Below the pieces are notes generated by a model. That model ran no database searches, was not told where the DNA came from, and worked only from the letters and a program-made list of their open reading frames with translations. DNA of 64,000 bases from assembly GCA_033297075.1 (NCBI GenBank), contig MU858111.1, forward strand, positions 7,330-71,329. Direction: 5' to 3'. Positions 43,166-55,677 of this stretch are shown here, one piece after another. The position numbers and the translations under genes are program-made. Every line of letters starts with the position of its first letter. Positions within the stretch are counted from its first letter, which is position 1. Origin of the DNA: Rhypophila decipiens (lineage: Eukaryota; Ascomycota; Sordariomycetes; Sordariales; Naviculisporaceae).

Positions 43166-45009
43166 CTAAGCTTCATTCTCACCGTCTGATTTCATACTCG
43201 ATTCTCTCTTGCCATCCACAAAGTTCTGCTTCCCCGATAGACCACCGGCTACCTCGTCATTCCTCGCCGTCAAGCTGATCAAGAAGCCAACGATGGACAG
43301 TCCCATCATGACCCACCAGATGGTTCTCATACTGTCGGCAAACACCCACCGATATGCCTCCTGCACAGGCTGTGGGAAGTGTTTTACAATCTCAAAGGCA
43401 ACCTCGGCAAGGCTGCTCGGAATCTCGAATTCGTTGGGAATCTTGCCCTCTCTGACATTATCAGTGACCACCTTGGTCCACTCGTTCTGGAAGATGACAC
43501 CTCCAAGCCCCACGCCGAATGCAGTACCCAGACTACGGGCAAAGACCTGCAGACTGGTGGCGATGCCGACGTCCTCGCCGCGCTGGCGGGCCTGAACAGC
43601 AAACAACGGCATGGGAAAAAGGATGCCGGCACCAATCGATGCAAGACAACGAGGTGCGTACAGGACTGCTTTACTGCTGTCAGGCTGCATGGTGACGTTG
43701 GACCCCATTCCTGCGACCAAGAGCGCCCACCCGATGACGATGAGGTACTTGAAGCGCTGCGTCTTCTTGACGATGATGCTTGCTACCAGACCAGCTGGGG
43801 CCGAGTATGCTAGCGTCGTCATGCTCTCCAGCGCAGAGTGGAAGAGGCCGTGTTGCATTGCGCCGAGGAACTATTTCCGAAGATCATGAAGTTAGCTATC
43901 CAAACACACCAACATGACGATATACAGTTGCTGACACTTACAAAGAGAATGAAGTAATAGGTATAACACCACACAATAAGCCCCTGCAGGAAGCTCGTGG
44001 TGAACCCTGTCACGGCTGACCGGTCGTTGAAGATTCTGAGCGGCATCATGGGCCTTGGCGCCACCTTCCATTCAATGTACACATATGTCGGGTAGAGCAA
44101 GAAGCCAACGACGAGCGGCGCGAGGACCTGGGCTGAGTCCCAGGGATGCGACACGCCTCCCGAGGTGAGGCCCACCAGGAACAGCGTTGATGCGGCCGTG
44201 AAGACGATCAGGCCCAGCCAGTCGACCATGGCAAGCTTCTTCATAAAGGACGATTTATCTTGCTGCAGGTGCAGACATAGGTACAGCCCCACGAGCGACG
44301 GCACGCAAACTGGCAGGTTGATCCAGAAGACCCAGCGCCAGGAAGTATACGCACCGATTGCGCCCCCGATGGGTATCCTGTCCTCTCATTGTTAGCAGCT
44401 GGGACCATTCTTTTTGCCTCAGGTGTATGCGTACCCGATATTAACACCCAAACTCCAGGCCAGCGCGGCGAGAGCCATGTACAGCCCGCGCTCGCTCATG
44501 GTGCTGATATCCGACAGAATGACCTGCACGAGCTGGATCATGCCGCCGGCGCCGATGCCCTGGACAACGCGTCCGCCGATCAGCCAGGTGATGCTCTGAG
44601 CCGTTGCACAGAGGATACTGCCCAGGATGAAGATGGACACGGCGGCCAGGATGGGCGCCTTTCGGCCAAAGATTTCGCTGGTCGTGCCGTAGATGGGAAT
44701 GGCGACCGTCTGGGACAGCAGGAAAGACGTGCCCACCCAGAAGGACTCTACGCTGGTGGAGTGTAGATCGGCAGCGATGGCCTGGAGACAGGCGGCCACG
44801 ATGACGGCGTCCATGGCGCCCACCACTGTCACCAGGCAGAGGAAGAGGACCGTGAGTTTGAAGCGGAGGGACTTGGGCTGTTTTTCCTCAAGCTCCGATT
44901 CCGAGGTTGTGACGTCCATGCTGTCTGGTTCTTGTTTGGGGATATTGGAAGAGGAGGATTGGGTTGACGGTTTCTCGTCACGGATAGGAGCTGAAGCCAT
45001 TGTTGGCAT
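43166..45009 (-). CDS. MFS multidrug exporter, 14-TM type
   Basis: Exons 45009-44435, 44377-43942 and 43870-43166 join (phases 2 and 0; introns 57 and 71 nt) to 571 aa. A second ATG three codons in (MASAPIRDEK) is an alternative start. The N-terminus is hydrophilic; the first helix is near LTVLFLCLVTVVGAMDAVIV. The MFS signature YGTTSEIFGRKAPILA (motif A region) is in the loop after helix 2. Motif C of drug/proton antiporters shows as RVVQGIGAGGMIQLVQVILS. Later helices include LGLIVFTAASTLFLVGLTSG and LIVIGWALLVAGMG. The length and order fit DHA2-family drug efflux pumps of the plasma membrane. The substrate is unknown. Confidence 0.92.
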
Positions 45010-46115
45010 GTGGGCAGTGGCTGACTTGGATACACAGAGGAAGCCAACTTGGGAGTATAAAGGCTGTGAAGATTGACAGATGGGGATCTGAGAGGGGAAA
45101 AAAGGCTGTGTTCTAGGTAGGGAACCTTACAGCAGTTGCCCAAGATTCATGTACACGGTTGAATTATCACAAGACTGATTCTCGAAGACTGCCTCGGACG
45201 TGACATGCATAGGCATACTCGATGAGCACGAAGGAATCATTACGAATATTAGCTGACCACCACCAACAGTAGCTGATCACCACTCTCACCGCCGGCTCAC
45301 GTTCCCACCTAATGTCCCAATCGCATTGGGCCCGCCGTGAGATTCCAGAACAGCTTCTCTGCCGCCTCGCTTACATCAAGCACGTGGAATTTTCTGCACT
45401 GGTAAGTCCCCGACTTCCCGTCCGTCTTACACACCATTTCGGGTGAGCCGCAAGTGGGGACTTTTCTACCTAGGTACCCGATACTTACCGCTGGTTTCAT
45501 CTCTGGTAAAGGTAACTGCACTTGGGATTGGCAGAGAAGCACGAATGTGGCGCCAAACCTGGAATGGAAATCAGATGCAGCTTAGATAGGCGGCAGTATC
45601 AATACCACGCATTATCCGCTGGGTGGCTCATGTAGGTAAGCCTTGGCCTAGATTACACGTCAGCTATTCCTATCTGGTTACATAGCGATGTTTACTTTGT
45701 ACCAGCCAAGGAAAGTAACATTATTGACGCAGATAGAGAAGCGCGTATCACTAATCACTTCACATGGCCCCCAACAAATGCAGGTCCCTACCAACACTCA
45801 ACAGGGGGCTCAACCAATCCTAGCAAGCCGTACAATTCAGTGTGAACGTAGGCTTCTTTCTCCTCTTTTCCAAAAGTTCACCAACAGTATACCGCCTTTG
45901 GAGACCACAGCAATATCAGCAGTTGCCTTGTACAAACGATCGCCGTTTTTGTCGTATGCGAAGGAGTAAGAATAGCCCTTGTTTCTCTGTCTTTATATCA
46001 TATTCTTCATTTCACTATATACCCAAGTTTCTGGTTTTGTCGTCTCAGTGTCCTCCTACTACCCATCCAAACTTTGTCTCAATCTCATACTCAAACCTAG
46101 GTCAACACAACCAAA
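45010..46115. other. Divergent promoter region, MFS exporter and hydrolase
   Basis: No gene supported. The leader of the hydrolase gene is pyrimidine-rich. Confidence 0.45.
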
Positions 46116-47279
46116 ATGACCCTAACCGAGACGGCCATCGCTCCCGGGCCAGATGCAGAGGCACCTCCTCCGGTGCTCAAGATTCTCCTGCCCCTCCCTC
46201 ACCGTCTCAACTGCTTCCTCCGTCTCTGGCTCCTCAAATTCCTCGCCACGGTCTTTTACGCTCTCGACCGGCTGATGCACCCACCTCCACCATCCATCCG
46301 CCCAACGCTCATCAAGCATTACCCATGCCGGCCCAAGCTCCAGACTCGCGTTTTCTTTCCCCCCAATTACTCCTCCCTCTCAGGAACTCTCCTGCCAACC
46401 TACCTCTCCATCCACGGGGGCGGCTTCGCAGTCGGTGACCCCCAGCAAGACGACGAGTGGTGCACAATGTGGGCCAAACGCACCGGGCACCTAGTGATAT
46501 CACTCGACTACTCCAAAGCTCCCCTGTCCACCTTTCCCGCCCCAGTCTACGACGTCGCGGCCCTCGCAACCGCCGTGATCGAAGACGCCTCGCTGCCCAT
46601 CGACAAGTCCAAAATCTCCATGGGAGGCTTCAGCGCCGGCGCGAACCTCGCCCTCTGCGCAAGCCAGCTCCCGCCCCTGAGAGGCCTCATCAAAGCAGCA
46701 ATAGTCTACTACCCCATCGTAAACTGGGACCACACGCCAGCCGACAAACTCGCCCGGAGACCATACAAGACCGGTCCCAAGGACAATCTAGCAGAAGCAA
46801 GCTACTGGTTCGACTGGGCTTATGTCCCTGCCCAAACGAACCGTCGACATCCGTTGCTCAGCCCGTATCACACCGACAAGTCCAACCTGCCGCCGTGGAT
46901 ATACATGATTGCCGCCGAGTGGGATATGCTCCGCCTCGAAGCGCAAATCATGGTGCATGAACTGGCGGGCACGAATCTTCATCTCAGGGATGCAGAGCAC
47001 CCGGAGGATTTTGAAGCGGGGACGTATAAATGGACGCTGGCGAAAAAGTGTCGACATGGGTTTACGCACCACTTTGGACTCAAGGCCGAGGTTAAGAAGA
47101 AGAGGGAGGAGAAGTGCAAGCCGATTTATGATGAGGCGGTTGAGTGGATTGCTAAGGCGCTGGAGAGTACTACTACTACCAGTAGTACGGAAGAAGAAAA
47201 AAGTGAGGAATTAGATTTTATTATGTCTGAGATGATGCCGTTTAGGAGAGAGAGACCGCTAATTCTTTCGAAATTATAG
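46116..47279 (+). CDS. Alpha/beta-hydrolase, HSL/arylesterase family
   Basis: Intronless, 387 aa, ATG in an ACCAAAATGA context. A hydrophobic N-terminal segment (FLRLWLLKFLATVFYALDRL) could anchor it to a membrane. The oxyanion-hole motif HGGGF is at about residue 101. The nucleophile elbow GFSAG (GGFSAGANLALCASQ) is at about 172, with the catalytic Ser in GFSAG. The acid is probably in EWDML near 270, and the His in CRHGFTHHFG near 320. This is the hormone-sensitive-lipase-like family of esterases and lipases. The tail contains a Thr/Ser/Glu low-complexity run. It could act on lipids or on a metabolite of the neighbouring genes. Confidence 0.9.
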   Translation: MTLTETAIAPGPDAEAPPPVLKILLPLPHRLNCFLRLWLLKFLATVFYALDRLMHPPPPSIRPTLIKHYPCRPKLQTRVFFPPNYSSLSGTLLPTYLSIHGGGFAVGDPQQDDEWCTMWAKRTGHLVISLDYSKAPLSTFPAPVYDVAALATAVIEDASLPIDKSKISMGGFSAGANLALCASQLPPLRGLIKAAIVYYPIVNWDHTPADKLARRPYKTGPKDNLAEASYWFDWAYVPAQTNRRHPLLSPYHTDKSNLPPWIYMIAAEWDMLRLEAQIMVHELAGTNLHLRDAEHPEDFEAGTYKWTLAKKCRHGFTHHFGLKAEVKKKREEKCKPIYDEAVEWIAKALESTTTTSSTEEEKSEELDFIMSEMMPFRRERPLILSKL

Positions 47280-47972
47280 AGATTAAGGGTTCCCTGAATG
47301 AAGAACGTGCTGGTGTGGTAATTTGATGAGGCGTAGGTCGAGCGTTAAGAGATAAATTTGATTTCGGAAAAAGCTGGTGGTGCAAATCTTGAACAGACCT
47401 GTGTGTAATCAGGCGGTAGAAATGGAAAATGGAGAGAAGGGTTAGGTAATTACTTTCAGGAGGCTACTTGAATCCTACAAAAGAATCACATCAAGATTTA
47501 CTCAAGAATAAACGGGACTTGCAGAAGATGAGAGACCAAGGGGCTGGTGTATATACTGTTCCCTTTTTACCTTGTTCATTCAACAAGTACCACCAGAGCT
47601 GCTTGTCTTGGAAGAAGAAAAATATCATTATGCAAATGTTCAATCAAGTTCACTCGTATATCCTTACCAATCATTCTTTTCAGCAAATGGGGCAAGGATG
47701 GATGCATTCTCTACGTGTTATATGAAGTCGTCCAGATCTCAAATAATTTGGACGTTGGGACCAGCAAAGACACACGTAGCCCACTCACACCTTTTGCAGT
47801 CAATAAACTCATGCCCATCAAAAAATCTCATTTTTACGCAATTCATTATAACTATATCTAAAAGAGTAAAAATAATTCTCTTAAGAAATGAAAGACATCA
47901 TGATACATTCCCTCAGTAATTTAGACACAACACGCACAACAAGCCCATCTGTTTCCCACCACAAGCAAAAAG
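47280..47972. other. 3' flanks of convergent hydrolase and FAD oxidoreductase genes
   Basis: Open plus-strand frames here (47468-47919) overlap one another and look like untranslated AT-rich sequence. Confidence 0.45.
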
Positions 47973-49577
47973 CTAAAAGTACTCCCTAACCACATCCTTC
48001 CCCGCGCGAATGGCATACTCGATCAGCTCAAACATATTAAACCCACTAGCATAAAAAGTCCCATTCACGCCCTGCAACCCTTCAAACCTCGCATAGAACC
48101 CCTCTCTCAGTTCCCTCTCGTCATAATGCGCAAAGTACTCGTTCTCCTGAAAGGCAAGCACATCCTGGTCTCTAATCTCCTTACCAAGACTACCACCGTC
48201 GCGGGGATCCTTGTTAAACTTTGACAGCGTACTCTTCAGTCTCGAGTAAGCCTCTGACTTGGTGACGTTCCCGCGGTAAGGGCCCCAGGAGGAGGTGATG
48301 GCTATTTCGAGATCCGAGTGGAGTTTTACTGCCACGACTGGGTCGCCGTTTGACGGGTCGGGCGGGAGCATGGGGTGGGAGGATGCCAGGCCTAGAGTCA
48401 TGCTGTGCGGGGTGGACATGCGCACTGCGCCGGAGAAGAATGTGTTGGTGCCTACTGGGGAAAAGACCTCTTGCTCGGCGGGGGAGAGGGAGAGCCCGGC
48501 GTTGAGGAGGGATTTGAGGGTGGGCGGGAAGGCTAGGATTATGGAGGAGCAGGACTGGGTTTTACTTTTTGGGACAGAGGAAGAGGAGGATGGATAGTAG
48601 CTTATGATGGGGTGGGATCCGGTTCTGTCGATCTTGGTTATGGTTGTGTTGAGGTGGATTGGACCTGTGATGGAGGTGGACGCGAACCGGGCGAGGACGG
48701 CGTGGAAGTCGACTATGTGGACCTCGATGCCTTGTTGGATCTTGAGCAGAGCCATGGTCACGTCTGGGGTGAGGTATTGGAGCATGTAGATCTGGAAAGA
48801 ACAGTTAGCTACTCCGGCTAAGAGAGAGTTGATAGGCATGGGGTCACGTACAATAGGGACTTGTCTGTAGTCCCCGTAGCCATATGCGACCATGGACTGA
48901 ATGAACAAGGCCTGAAGGACCTTGTAGTTGTTCTTGGCCAGCCAAGCGGCCGTGGTGACGGTAAGCTCATCTGGTATGCCGTGCTACAAGTATGTCAGTA
49001 ACATGCACCATTTCCATACATTAGTATTACCAGCCGAGAGAGACGTACGCGGTAGCTTGCAGCCGTGTTGTAGAGGTAAAAGTGCTTGTTCCACCAAGCG
49101 ATATACCTCCCGACTTCCTGCATAAACAGCTGATTGAAGCCAGGTGGTGGTGCAGGTTTGGCCCAGATGCCCCCGTTCGAGGCATTGTATTGGAACTTGT
49201 CTCCGGATACGAACGGGACAGATGCCATGCCGGTGCCCACTATCATCTTGATGGACTCCCTGTAGGTTGGGGGAGTGAAGATGAGGGCCCCGAGGGGACT
49301 GAATCCTCCGCTGCTTTGAGCAGTCAGCACCGTCCAATGTGAATAAGTTTCACGGTCAAGAGAAGACATACTCTTCATAAACTGCTTGGCATTTTCCTCC
49401 CACCGAGGCTTGTTTCTCGAAAATCACAGTTGACTTTCCTTTCAGTTCCAGCTCCGCGGCCGCTGACAATCCGGCTGGACCTGCACCGATAATGCACACC
49501 GGCAGGTCATCGCCGGGCAGGTCAGGGGACGCGAAAGCTCCAAGAGCCAGCATGAGCTTCTTGAAAAGGTCCTTCAT
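47973..49577 (-). CDS. FAD-dependent oxidoreductase, amine-oxidase/beta-cyclopiazonate-dehydrogenase-like
   Basis: Exons 49577-49372, 49310-49049, 48983-48852 and 48791-47973 give 472 aa. The second exon may instead begin at 49313, a NAGNAG acceptor that adds one residue. The N-terminus (MKDLFKKLMLALGAFAS) looks like a signal or anchor. The Rossmann dinucleotide motif GAGPAGLSAAAELELKG and the following acidic strand (STVIFEKQASVGGKC) bind FAD. Middle exons read ALIFTPPTYRESIKMIVGTG and WWNKHFYLYNTAASY. The last exon has NTTITKIDRTGSHPIISYYP, and the C-terminus GTFYASGFNMFELIEYAIRA closes the FAD domain as in amine oxidases. The substrate is unknown. It is divergent from the desaturase across 2.9 kb. 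Confidence 0.88.
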
Positions 49578-51600
49578 TGTTGATGTAGTAGGTTATTCGA
49601 GGCTTGTGGTATTGCCTGTCAGTATTGTTGTAAAAGATGAAAGAAAGCGCAAGGAACCCCGGGCTCAGTAGAGGTAGTGATGAAGGGTGTTGATTCGGGG
49701 CCCGCTGTTCAGGTCTCAGCACAAGGTGGTGCCTATAGCCATCAAGTGTGCGCCGATATAAGAACAGAAATCCGCCCTTGATAGCGCCATGGTCAGGCTG
49801 AAATTCGCAAATACTCGCAGCCGTTGATCACTTGTTGGTAAACAGCAGCCTGGGGGCGGCATCCCCGTGGGGGCATCCATCACAGCTCATCCTCACTCTT
49901 GCGCTCAGCTTGAGCCTTGGCGTGGTGAGGGTTGCGAGGTGTGGAAAAAATTCACTCTACATTCGAAAAGTCTTTTATTGGCTGTACAGTCTACGACCAA
50001 CTGTCTTGGCACCTGTATTCTCTGAAAGCAGGCATATATCTGGAATAATCCAGTGCCAAGCCTGTGATGGATGCAAGCCATCCGGATCACCGTCCTTACT
50101 TTGACACCAAGATGAGGCTACTACGCAGGTACCAGGTAGACGGGCGTGTGCAACAAATGGGCCGGGCCTCTCGGCCATGGACCCATGGTCATGTATGCAA
50201 TGTGCGTTGATATTTCACCCAGTCGTAGAAGTACCAACATTCTGCATTCTTGAGACATTCTAGACTTTCTGCACATCTACTGTGCCGTCTTAGTCAGACC
50301 ACGACCAATACACTTCTCCCAGCAAATCAAAAGCAATCCTACTGACGTCGGCTTGATAAGATCACCACGTTCTAGATGCCTGTGCCTGCAAGCTGTGCCA
50401 CTGTCAAGTGCTGCCACCAAGCTTACAAGAAGATTTTGACAATGGTCCGATGAACCCGGAGCTGCCAGGAGTCGGGCTCAGCATGACAGCATCGGCCTTG
50501 GCGTGTAACCGAGCGATTGGTAATCGTCCTTGGTATCGTGCTACAGTACTTGGTGGGCTCGGGACCCTTTGCGAGAATGCTCCGAGCCCACCGTGTCGCG
50601 ATGCAGGTTTCTCACTGCGGTTGGACGGCGTACTGGTAAGTCCGTTATCTTTGTTTCCTATCTTCATGATTCACATCTTTGGGCTCGAGAACTTGGCAAT
50701 TGCTGCGTGCAAGGCAACCGGATTGGCAGGATTTGCATTGGGCAAGGCCTAGAGAGGCTTGCATGTGGGAACTTGAAATCTGTCAATTCTTGAGAAATTG
50801 TAGGCACAGTTTCAAATCGGGAGGGTGAAATAATGGCCGAAAATACACGAGACCATTGAACCGTTCATACTCTTGTGTTTCGAGAAGCTCAGCTGAAAGA
50901 CGGCTACTGGTGAGTATTCCCGAATAGCCCGGCAATATCAGTCATTCCGGAGTGCCAATTCCTCACAGCTTTCTACGGATGAGGCGATCTCTACGGTTCA
51001 ATACTTGTATGTCCATCGTGTATTGTCAGTGGCTGTGCCTCAGCGGCGGCTGAGCCCTTTTATCAGTTGTGTATATATGTCTCGAGGGTCGGTCCCGGGC
51101 TCCATAACTCAGCTGAGTGTACCGCTGGCCGCTTCCCGGCCAGCGGCGGAGTCGCCTGCTAAGATGCGAGGCCTGAGCCAGTTCTCCTACGTCTACAAGG
51201 CGCCGGGTCCATGCATAATACCGCTCTTTCGCAGAGTGCATTTAATTATTACCTAAATCGGCGGTGGATACCGATATCACGACCCGAAAAGACGCCGATC
51301 ACACCACCCCCTACAGCCAACCAGCCTTGCTCCTTCCCGATTGAGGTGTGGTGTGGGATATCTGCATATCAATGACGCGGATAGGGTATCATCTCCGGGA
51401 CCTCGGGCGGCGTCTGGTATTCCACGTGGGACCCCCTGGCATATCTTATGAATAACCCTTTGGGATGCAACACCGACGAGATGTACCGAGTACATGGGTC
51501 GGTACAGACCCACGAGTTACGTCCGCGCGGGTAATACGAGTATTGGTCGAAGTATGTGTTGGTGTCGGCCGTAGCATATCACCGTGATGCACTCGTCCAG
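49578..51600. other. Intergenic, no confident gene
   Basis: A plus-strand segment near 50450-50637 reads MNPELPGVGLSMTASALACN and runs into a GTAAGT donor, while the minus strand has an 87-codon frame over the same bases. Neither could be completed. Confidence 0.35.
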
Positions 51601-52311
51601 CTAATTGGTCTCGCGGCTTGCGTGCCTCCAGACTCTTCCGACTCCGAGCTCGGTGTCAACGACCCAATACTCTGTGTGGTCAGACGGCAAAGAGAACAAA
51701 CAACGCCTCATTATCCCTTGACTCATAGTCTCATACGGACCTACCGGACTTGACACCCCCTCTGGAATAAACACCTCATATGGAATATGAACCACATCTG
51801 GAATATGATGTGGAGATAGTCGAGATGGCAAGAAGAAAGACTCCAGGTAGTCATCTGGCACAATTACAGCAGAGCATCGAAACATGATGCTGCTTCACCC
51901 CTACCGAGAAGACCCTTTCAACAGGTCAGATAACGATTATGTCCTGGATGAGAGGTACTGACAGCTGCCTTGAGGCTTGGGGGTCGGCTGGAGACAGAGT
52001 GAGCCCGGGTGGATACAGTCCTCCGGAGGAGTGGCATCATGGCACAAAGGACTCCTTCTCATACGGGGCATCAATATCACCCAGGTCCAACAATGGCAAG
52101 ATGAAAGGGTGTGCTCCAAAACCGACACTCGACGCATTCCCAGTGGCAATGGCCTCCTGGTCAGGGCTAGGCAGCACTCCAGTTTGAAAGAGTTCTGCTC
52201 GTCGGGGACATGTCTACACCCAATCTTGGAGGCAGAGGAGTTGACATGGATTATGGAATTCTTATCAGTCCCAGCTGATGTGTAAAACGGGGGCGTACGA
52301 GTGCTGAACAT
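51601..52311 (-). pseudogene. Minus-strand coding remnants
   Basis: 51885-51601 is open from an ATG and reads MFRCSAVIVPDDYLESFFLP, IPDVVHIPYEVFIPEGVSSP and PSDHTEYWVVDTELGVG. Upstream, in another frame, come SPDQEAIATGNASSVGFGAH and LGDIDAPYEKESFVP, a TGA, then GGLYPPGLTLSPADPQASRQ in the same frame. Content is protein-like but interrupted by a stop and a frame change. It could be a gene with small introns I failed to resolve. No family is recognised. Confidence 0.3.
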
Positions 52312-52497
52312 AAGGCTTACCGACCTTGGCTGGAAAGCACATGTCGTAGTAGCAATGGATAAAGATATAAACCGAGGAAATAAACCGAAATTCTGCTCAG
52401 TTCTGTCTCATTGCAACACTAGCATCCCTGATACCGAGGCCAGTCTCTGTCGATTGTTCACACACTCTCAAGCTGTCTAAGCCTCCAAGCCTACGCC

Positions 52498-53908
52498 ATG
52501 TCGTCCACCACCACAATGACAAATCCCACGGGTTCCTCGCCTGGCCAAACCAGTCTCCGCTCTAGGACCAAGACCAGACCCTCCTCAGCGCAGCACATCG
52601 ACCTCTACGGAAACCCCTTCACAGTCCCAGACTTCACCATGAAGCAGATCCACGACGCAATCCCAGCCCACTGCTTCAAACCCTCCACGCTCAAGTCCCT
52701 CGCCTACGTAGCGCGAGATTACGTTTACCTCCTCTCCCTCATGTACCTAGTCCACACCTACGTCCCCCTCCTCCCATCAGCCCACCTCAGGGCAGCAGTC
52801 TACACCGTCTACACCATCTTATCAGGCATGGTAATGACAGGCATCTGGATCCTAGCCCACGAGTGCGGCCACGGCGCCTTTTCCAAGTCCAAGACACTAA
52901 ACAACACCACCGGCTTCATCCTGCACTCGTCTCTCCTGGTGCCGTATTACTCTTGGAAAATCTCCCACTCGCACCACCACAAAGCCACGGGCGACCTGCA
53001 GCGCGACACCGTCTTTGTGCCCCATAGCAGGGAGCACTTTGTCAACACCAGTCTCGGCGAACATGTCGACCCTTTTACTGTCCATGAGTTGGGCGAAGAT
53101 ACACCGCTGTATACCCTCTGGCGATGTGTCACGCACCAGCTGTTCGGCTGGCCATTGTACATGCTCGACAATCTGTCCGGGCAAAAGGGGCAGAACGGGT
53201 TCCCGTATTATAGCCATTACTGGTTTGGCGAGGGGAGCAAGCTGTACAAGAAGAGCGAGCTCTGGTCCGTCTTTATCTCGGACTTGGGGCTAGCGGCTAT
53301 GTGTGTCGTTCTGTACTTTGCCGTACAGACCTGGGGGTTGTGGTCTGTCTCTGTGCTGTACGGGGTTCCATATCTGTGGTTGAATCACTGGATTGGTAAG
53401 TCCATCTCAGTATCGCAAATAAAATTTCTTACCAAGATTACTAACTGTACCAGTGTTGATCACATTCCTGCAACACACCGACGGCCGCCTGCCCCATTTC
53501 GCGCACAGCCAATGGACATTTGCGCGAGGAGCATCAGCCACGATAGACCGGGACTTTGGCTTCATAGACACGCACTTGTTCCACCACATCGTCGGCACGC
53601 ACGTGCTGCACCACCTTGTCTCGTCTATCCCGTTTTATCACGCCCAGGAGGCCACCGAGGCGATCAAAAAAGTCATGGGGAGACACTACCATGCCGATAG
53701 GGAGACGCCGTTGCTCAAGGCGTTTTGGAAGAACCAGCGGGATTGCAGGTTCGTCGAGGAGACGCCTGGGATGGAGGGGTCTGGTGTGTACATGTTTAGG
53801 AATCTTCACGGGAGTGGAGAGAGGCCTAGGGATTTGGCTGCTGGGGAGGGACTGAGTTCCTGGGCTGGGAGTATGCCACCATCGACTGGGGTTTGGGGGA
53901 CGCAGTAG
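52498..53908 (+). CDS. Delta-12-type fatty-acid desaturase
   Basis: Exons 52498-53395 and 53454-53908 join (phase 1, 58-nt intron) to 450 aa. The N-terminus is disordered, then FTVPDFTMKQIHDAIPAHCF, the usual Delta-12 lead-in. Hydrophobic helices follow (YVYLLSLMYLVHTYVPLLPS). All three histidine boxes are present: HECGH, HSHHHKATGDLQRD (HxxHH) and HHIVGTHVLHHL (HxxHH), which bind the di-iron centre. It is an integral ER membrane enzyme that inserts a double bond into oleoyl lipids, or a specialised relative. The first box reads HECGHGAFS rather than the commoner HECGHQAFS of primary-metabolism enzymes. With the neighbouring FAD enzyme, this leaves room for a specialised substrate. Confidence 0.92.
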
Positions 53909-54043
53909 CAGAGTTTCGAATGGAATACAAAGTAGCTTATGCAAAGGATACCTGGATGAGCTGTTAGAGGCGGCAAGCGTATGGGAGATATTCTTAAGTA
54001 AAGATTAGATCAGTCATGCCCACGACAGGGCTATACAGGAGTG

Positions 54044-54361
54044 TTAACACTGTACCAGTACCCTGTTCCACCGATGCTCAATCATCCCCGATCCTCGTGA
54101 TGTCGCGTCGGAAAACAGAGCCTGGTTGTTCTTTGTGCCTCGATCGCCTCTCCTCTCGACAAGAGCGAAGGAAACCATGTTTTCGGCTGTGACCCGAGTC
54201 ATTCTCTCAATACTATGACCATCGGCTGTCCGAAGACAGTCCTCTGCAATTTTTGTGATTGAAGTCCCGAATTCCGGTTCGGATTCTGGAGACCGCTTCG
54301 ATTGATCGTTCTCTAACACGACGGGCCCGGTCGAAATTGAGCGGATGGGGGCGACTCGCAT
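54044..54361 (-). CDS. Putative 105-aa hypothetical protein
   Basis: The single frame with ATG at 54361 reads MRVAPIRSISTGPVVLENDQ then KIAEDCLRTADGHSIERM and ends EHRWNRVLVQC. It has balanced charged residues and no domain, lying antisense between two convergent genes. It may be a chance frame. Confidence 0.3.
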   Translation of the reverse strand: MRVAPIRSISTGPVVLENDQSKRSPESEPEFGTSITKIAEDCLRTADGHSIERMTRVTAENMVSFALVERRGDRGTKNNQALFSDATSRGSGMIEHRWNRVLVQC

Positions 54362-55677
54362 TCTATCAGGACTCGGACCTTTTGCTAAGAGGATGACTGT
54401 TAACTTGGGCTTCTTGATAAAGCTGGAAGGGTAATATCAAAGGAATCGTCATGAGTGGTGGTGCAGCCAGATTCTGTTCTTTGAATTGTTCCCACTAGGG
54501 CGAGTAGATAGCTGCGCAAGGTGTCGGAATCAAGAAAACGAGGTTTTCGCAGCTAGTAAATTCACAACGTATGACCAAAGAGCTCCTAGAGAAACAAAGG
54601 AAATAGCTAAACGTACAACGCTGACTCGGATATAATGGATCGTTCATGAGACAGTCCCCAGCCCGGGGCGTCCGAGGAAAGCTCAGGCTGGGGAAACAAA
54701 AGATAGACTGATAGTGTGTCGGGCGCACCCACGAACCCAGCGATGGGCAGGCTCTTGTGCATGGCAAAGAACGGCCGCAAGTTTTCGAGACCTAGAATAT
54801 CGAAAGGAAGGAGAGAACATCGTCGGGTTCATTACTAGAAAGGCATATACAGAACTTCCGCTGGGAATCACAGTCCATCGTAGGCTTCGAAATGGGCGAG
54901 GCGCGTTATCCACCAAACCGCACGAACAAGCATCGTAAGTCCAAGCAGCAGCAGGTACAGTCGCACGCACACCACGATGACAGGAACCGACGATCACCAA
55001 ACACAGAAACACCAAGCAGATCACAAAGATGAAGCACAAGCAAATCAATTTCAATTCAGCTACTATCCATCTCCCATCTCTCCATGCCCACAAACCCACA
55101 AACCAAAATAAACAAAAACAAACAGAACAAGAAGAAAAGAAAATCAAGTTGGCTCAGTCCTGCCTTTTGTGCATCATGGTCAGAGCAGCATTTACGAGAA
55201 GAAAGGGCTCAAACCGCACACCACCGAAGCAATGGGGTCAGAACGCGTCAGTCAAACTCTAGCTGGTGACTGATAATTATCAGAAGTATCTGATCTCAGG
55301 TATCATCATCGCCAAACATTTGAAAAGAACTGAATACTACACTTGAGCTGCCAAAGGAAGCAATGAAGAAAATTTTGGGAAAGAAGTTGGGGGGTGGAAG
55401 TGGTCAATTTATAGGTAGATTTTCGGCTGGTCGGTGGTCTGTGCATACACGGTGCTGGCAGACCTGCTTTTCCGCGTTAGTTGTTCCGCGTGGTCGGTGT
55501 TCCTGGGGTGACGAGGTCAAATGGCGGGGAAGGAGAATGTCTGCCTGGCCTCTTCTGGTGTCTGTCCGCTTCCATACCTTCACGTTCCTTCCAGGTGTTC
55601 TCTCTCTGGTGGGTATCGACTTGCTCAGGACGATACGACGTACTCGGGCATCCGTTCTACTTACCTAATGGACTACA
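54362..55677. other. Intergenic between convergent genes
   Basis: No gene supported; A-rich near 55090-55140. Confidence 0.4.
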
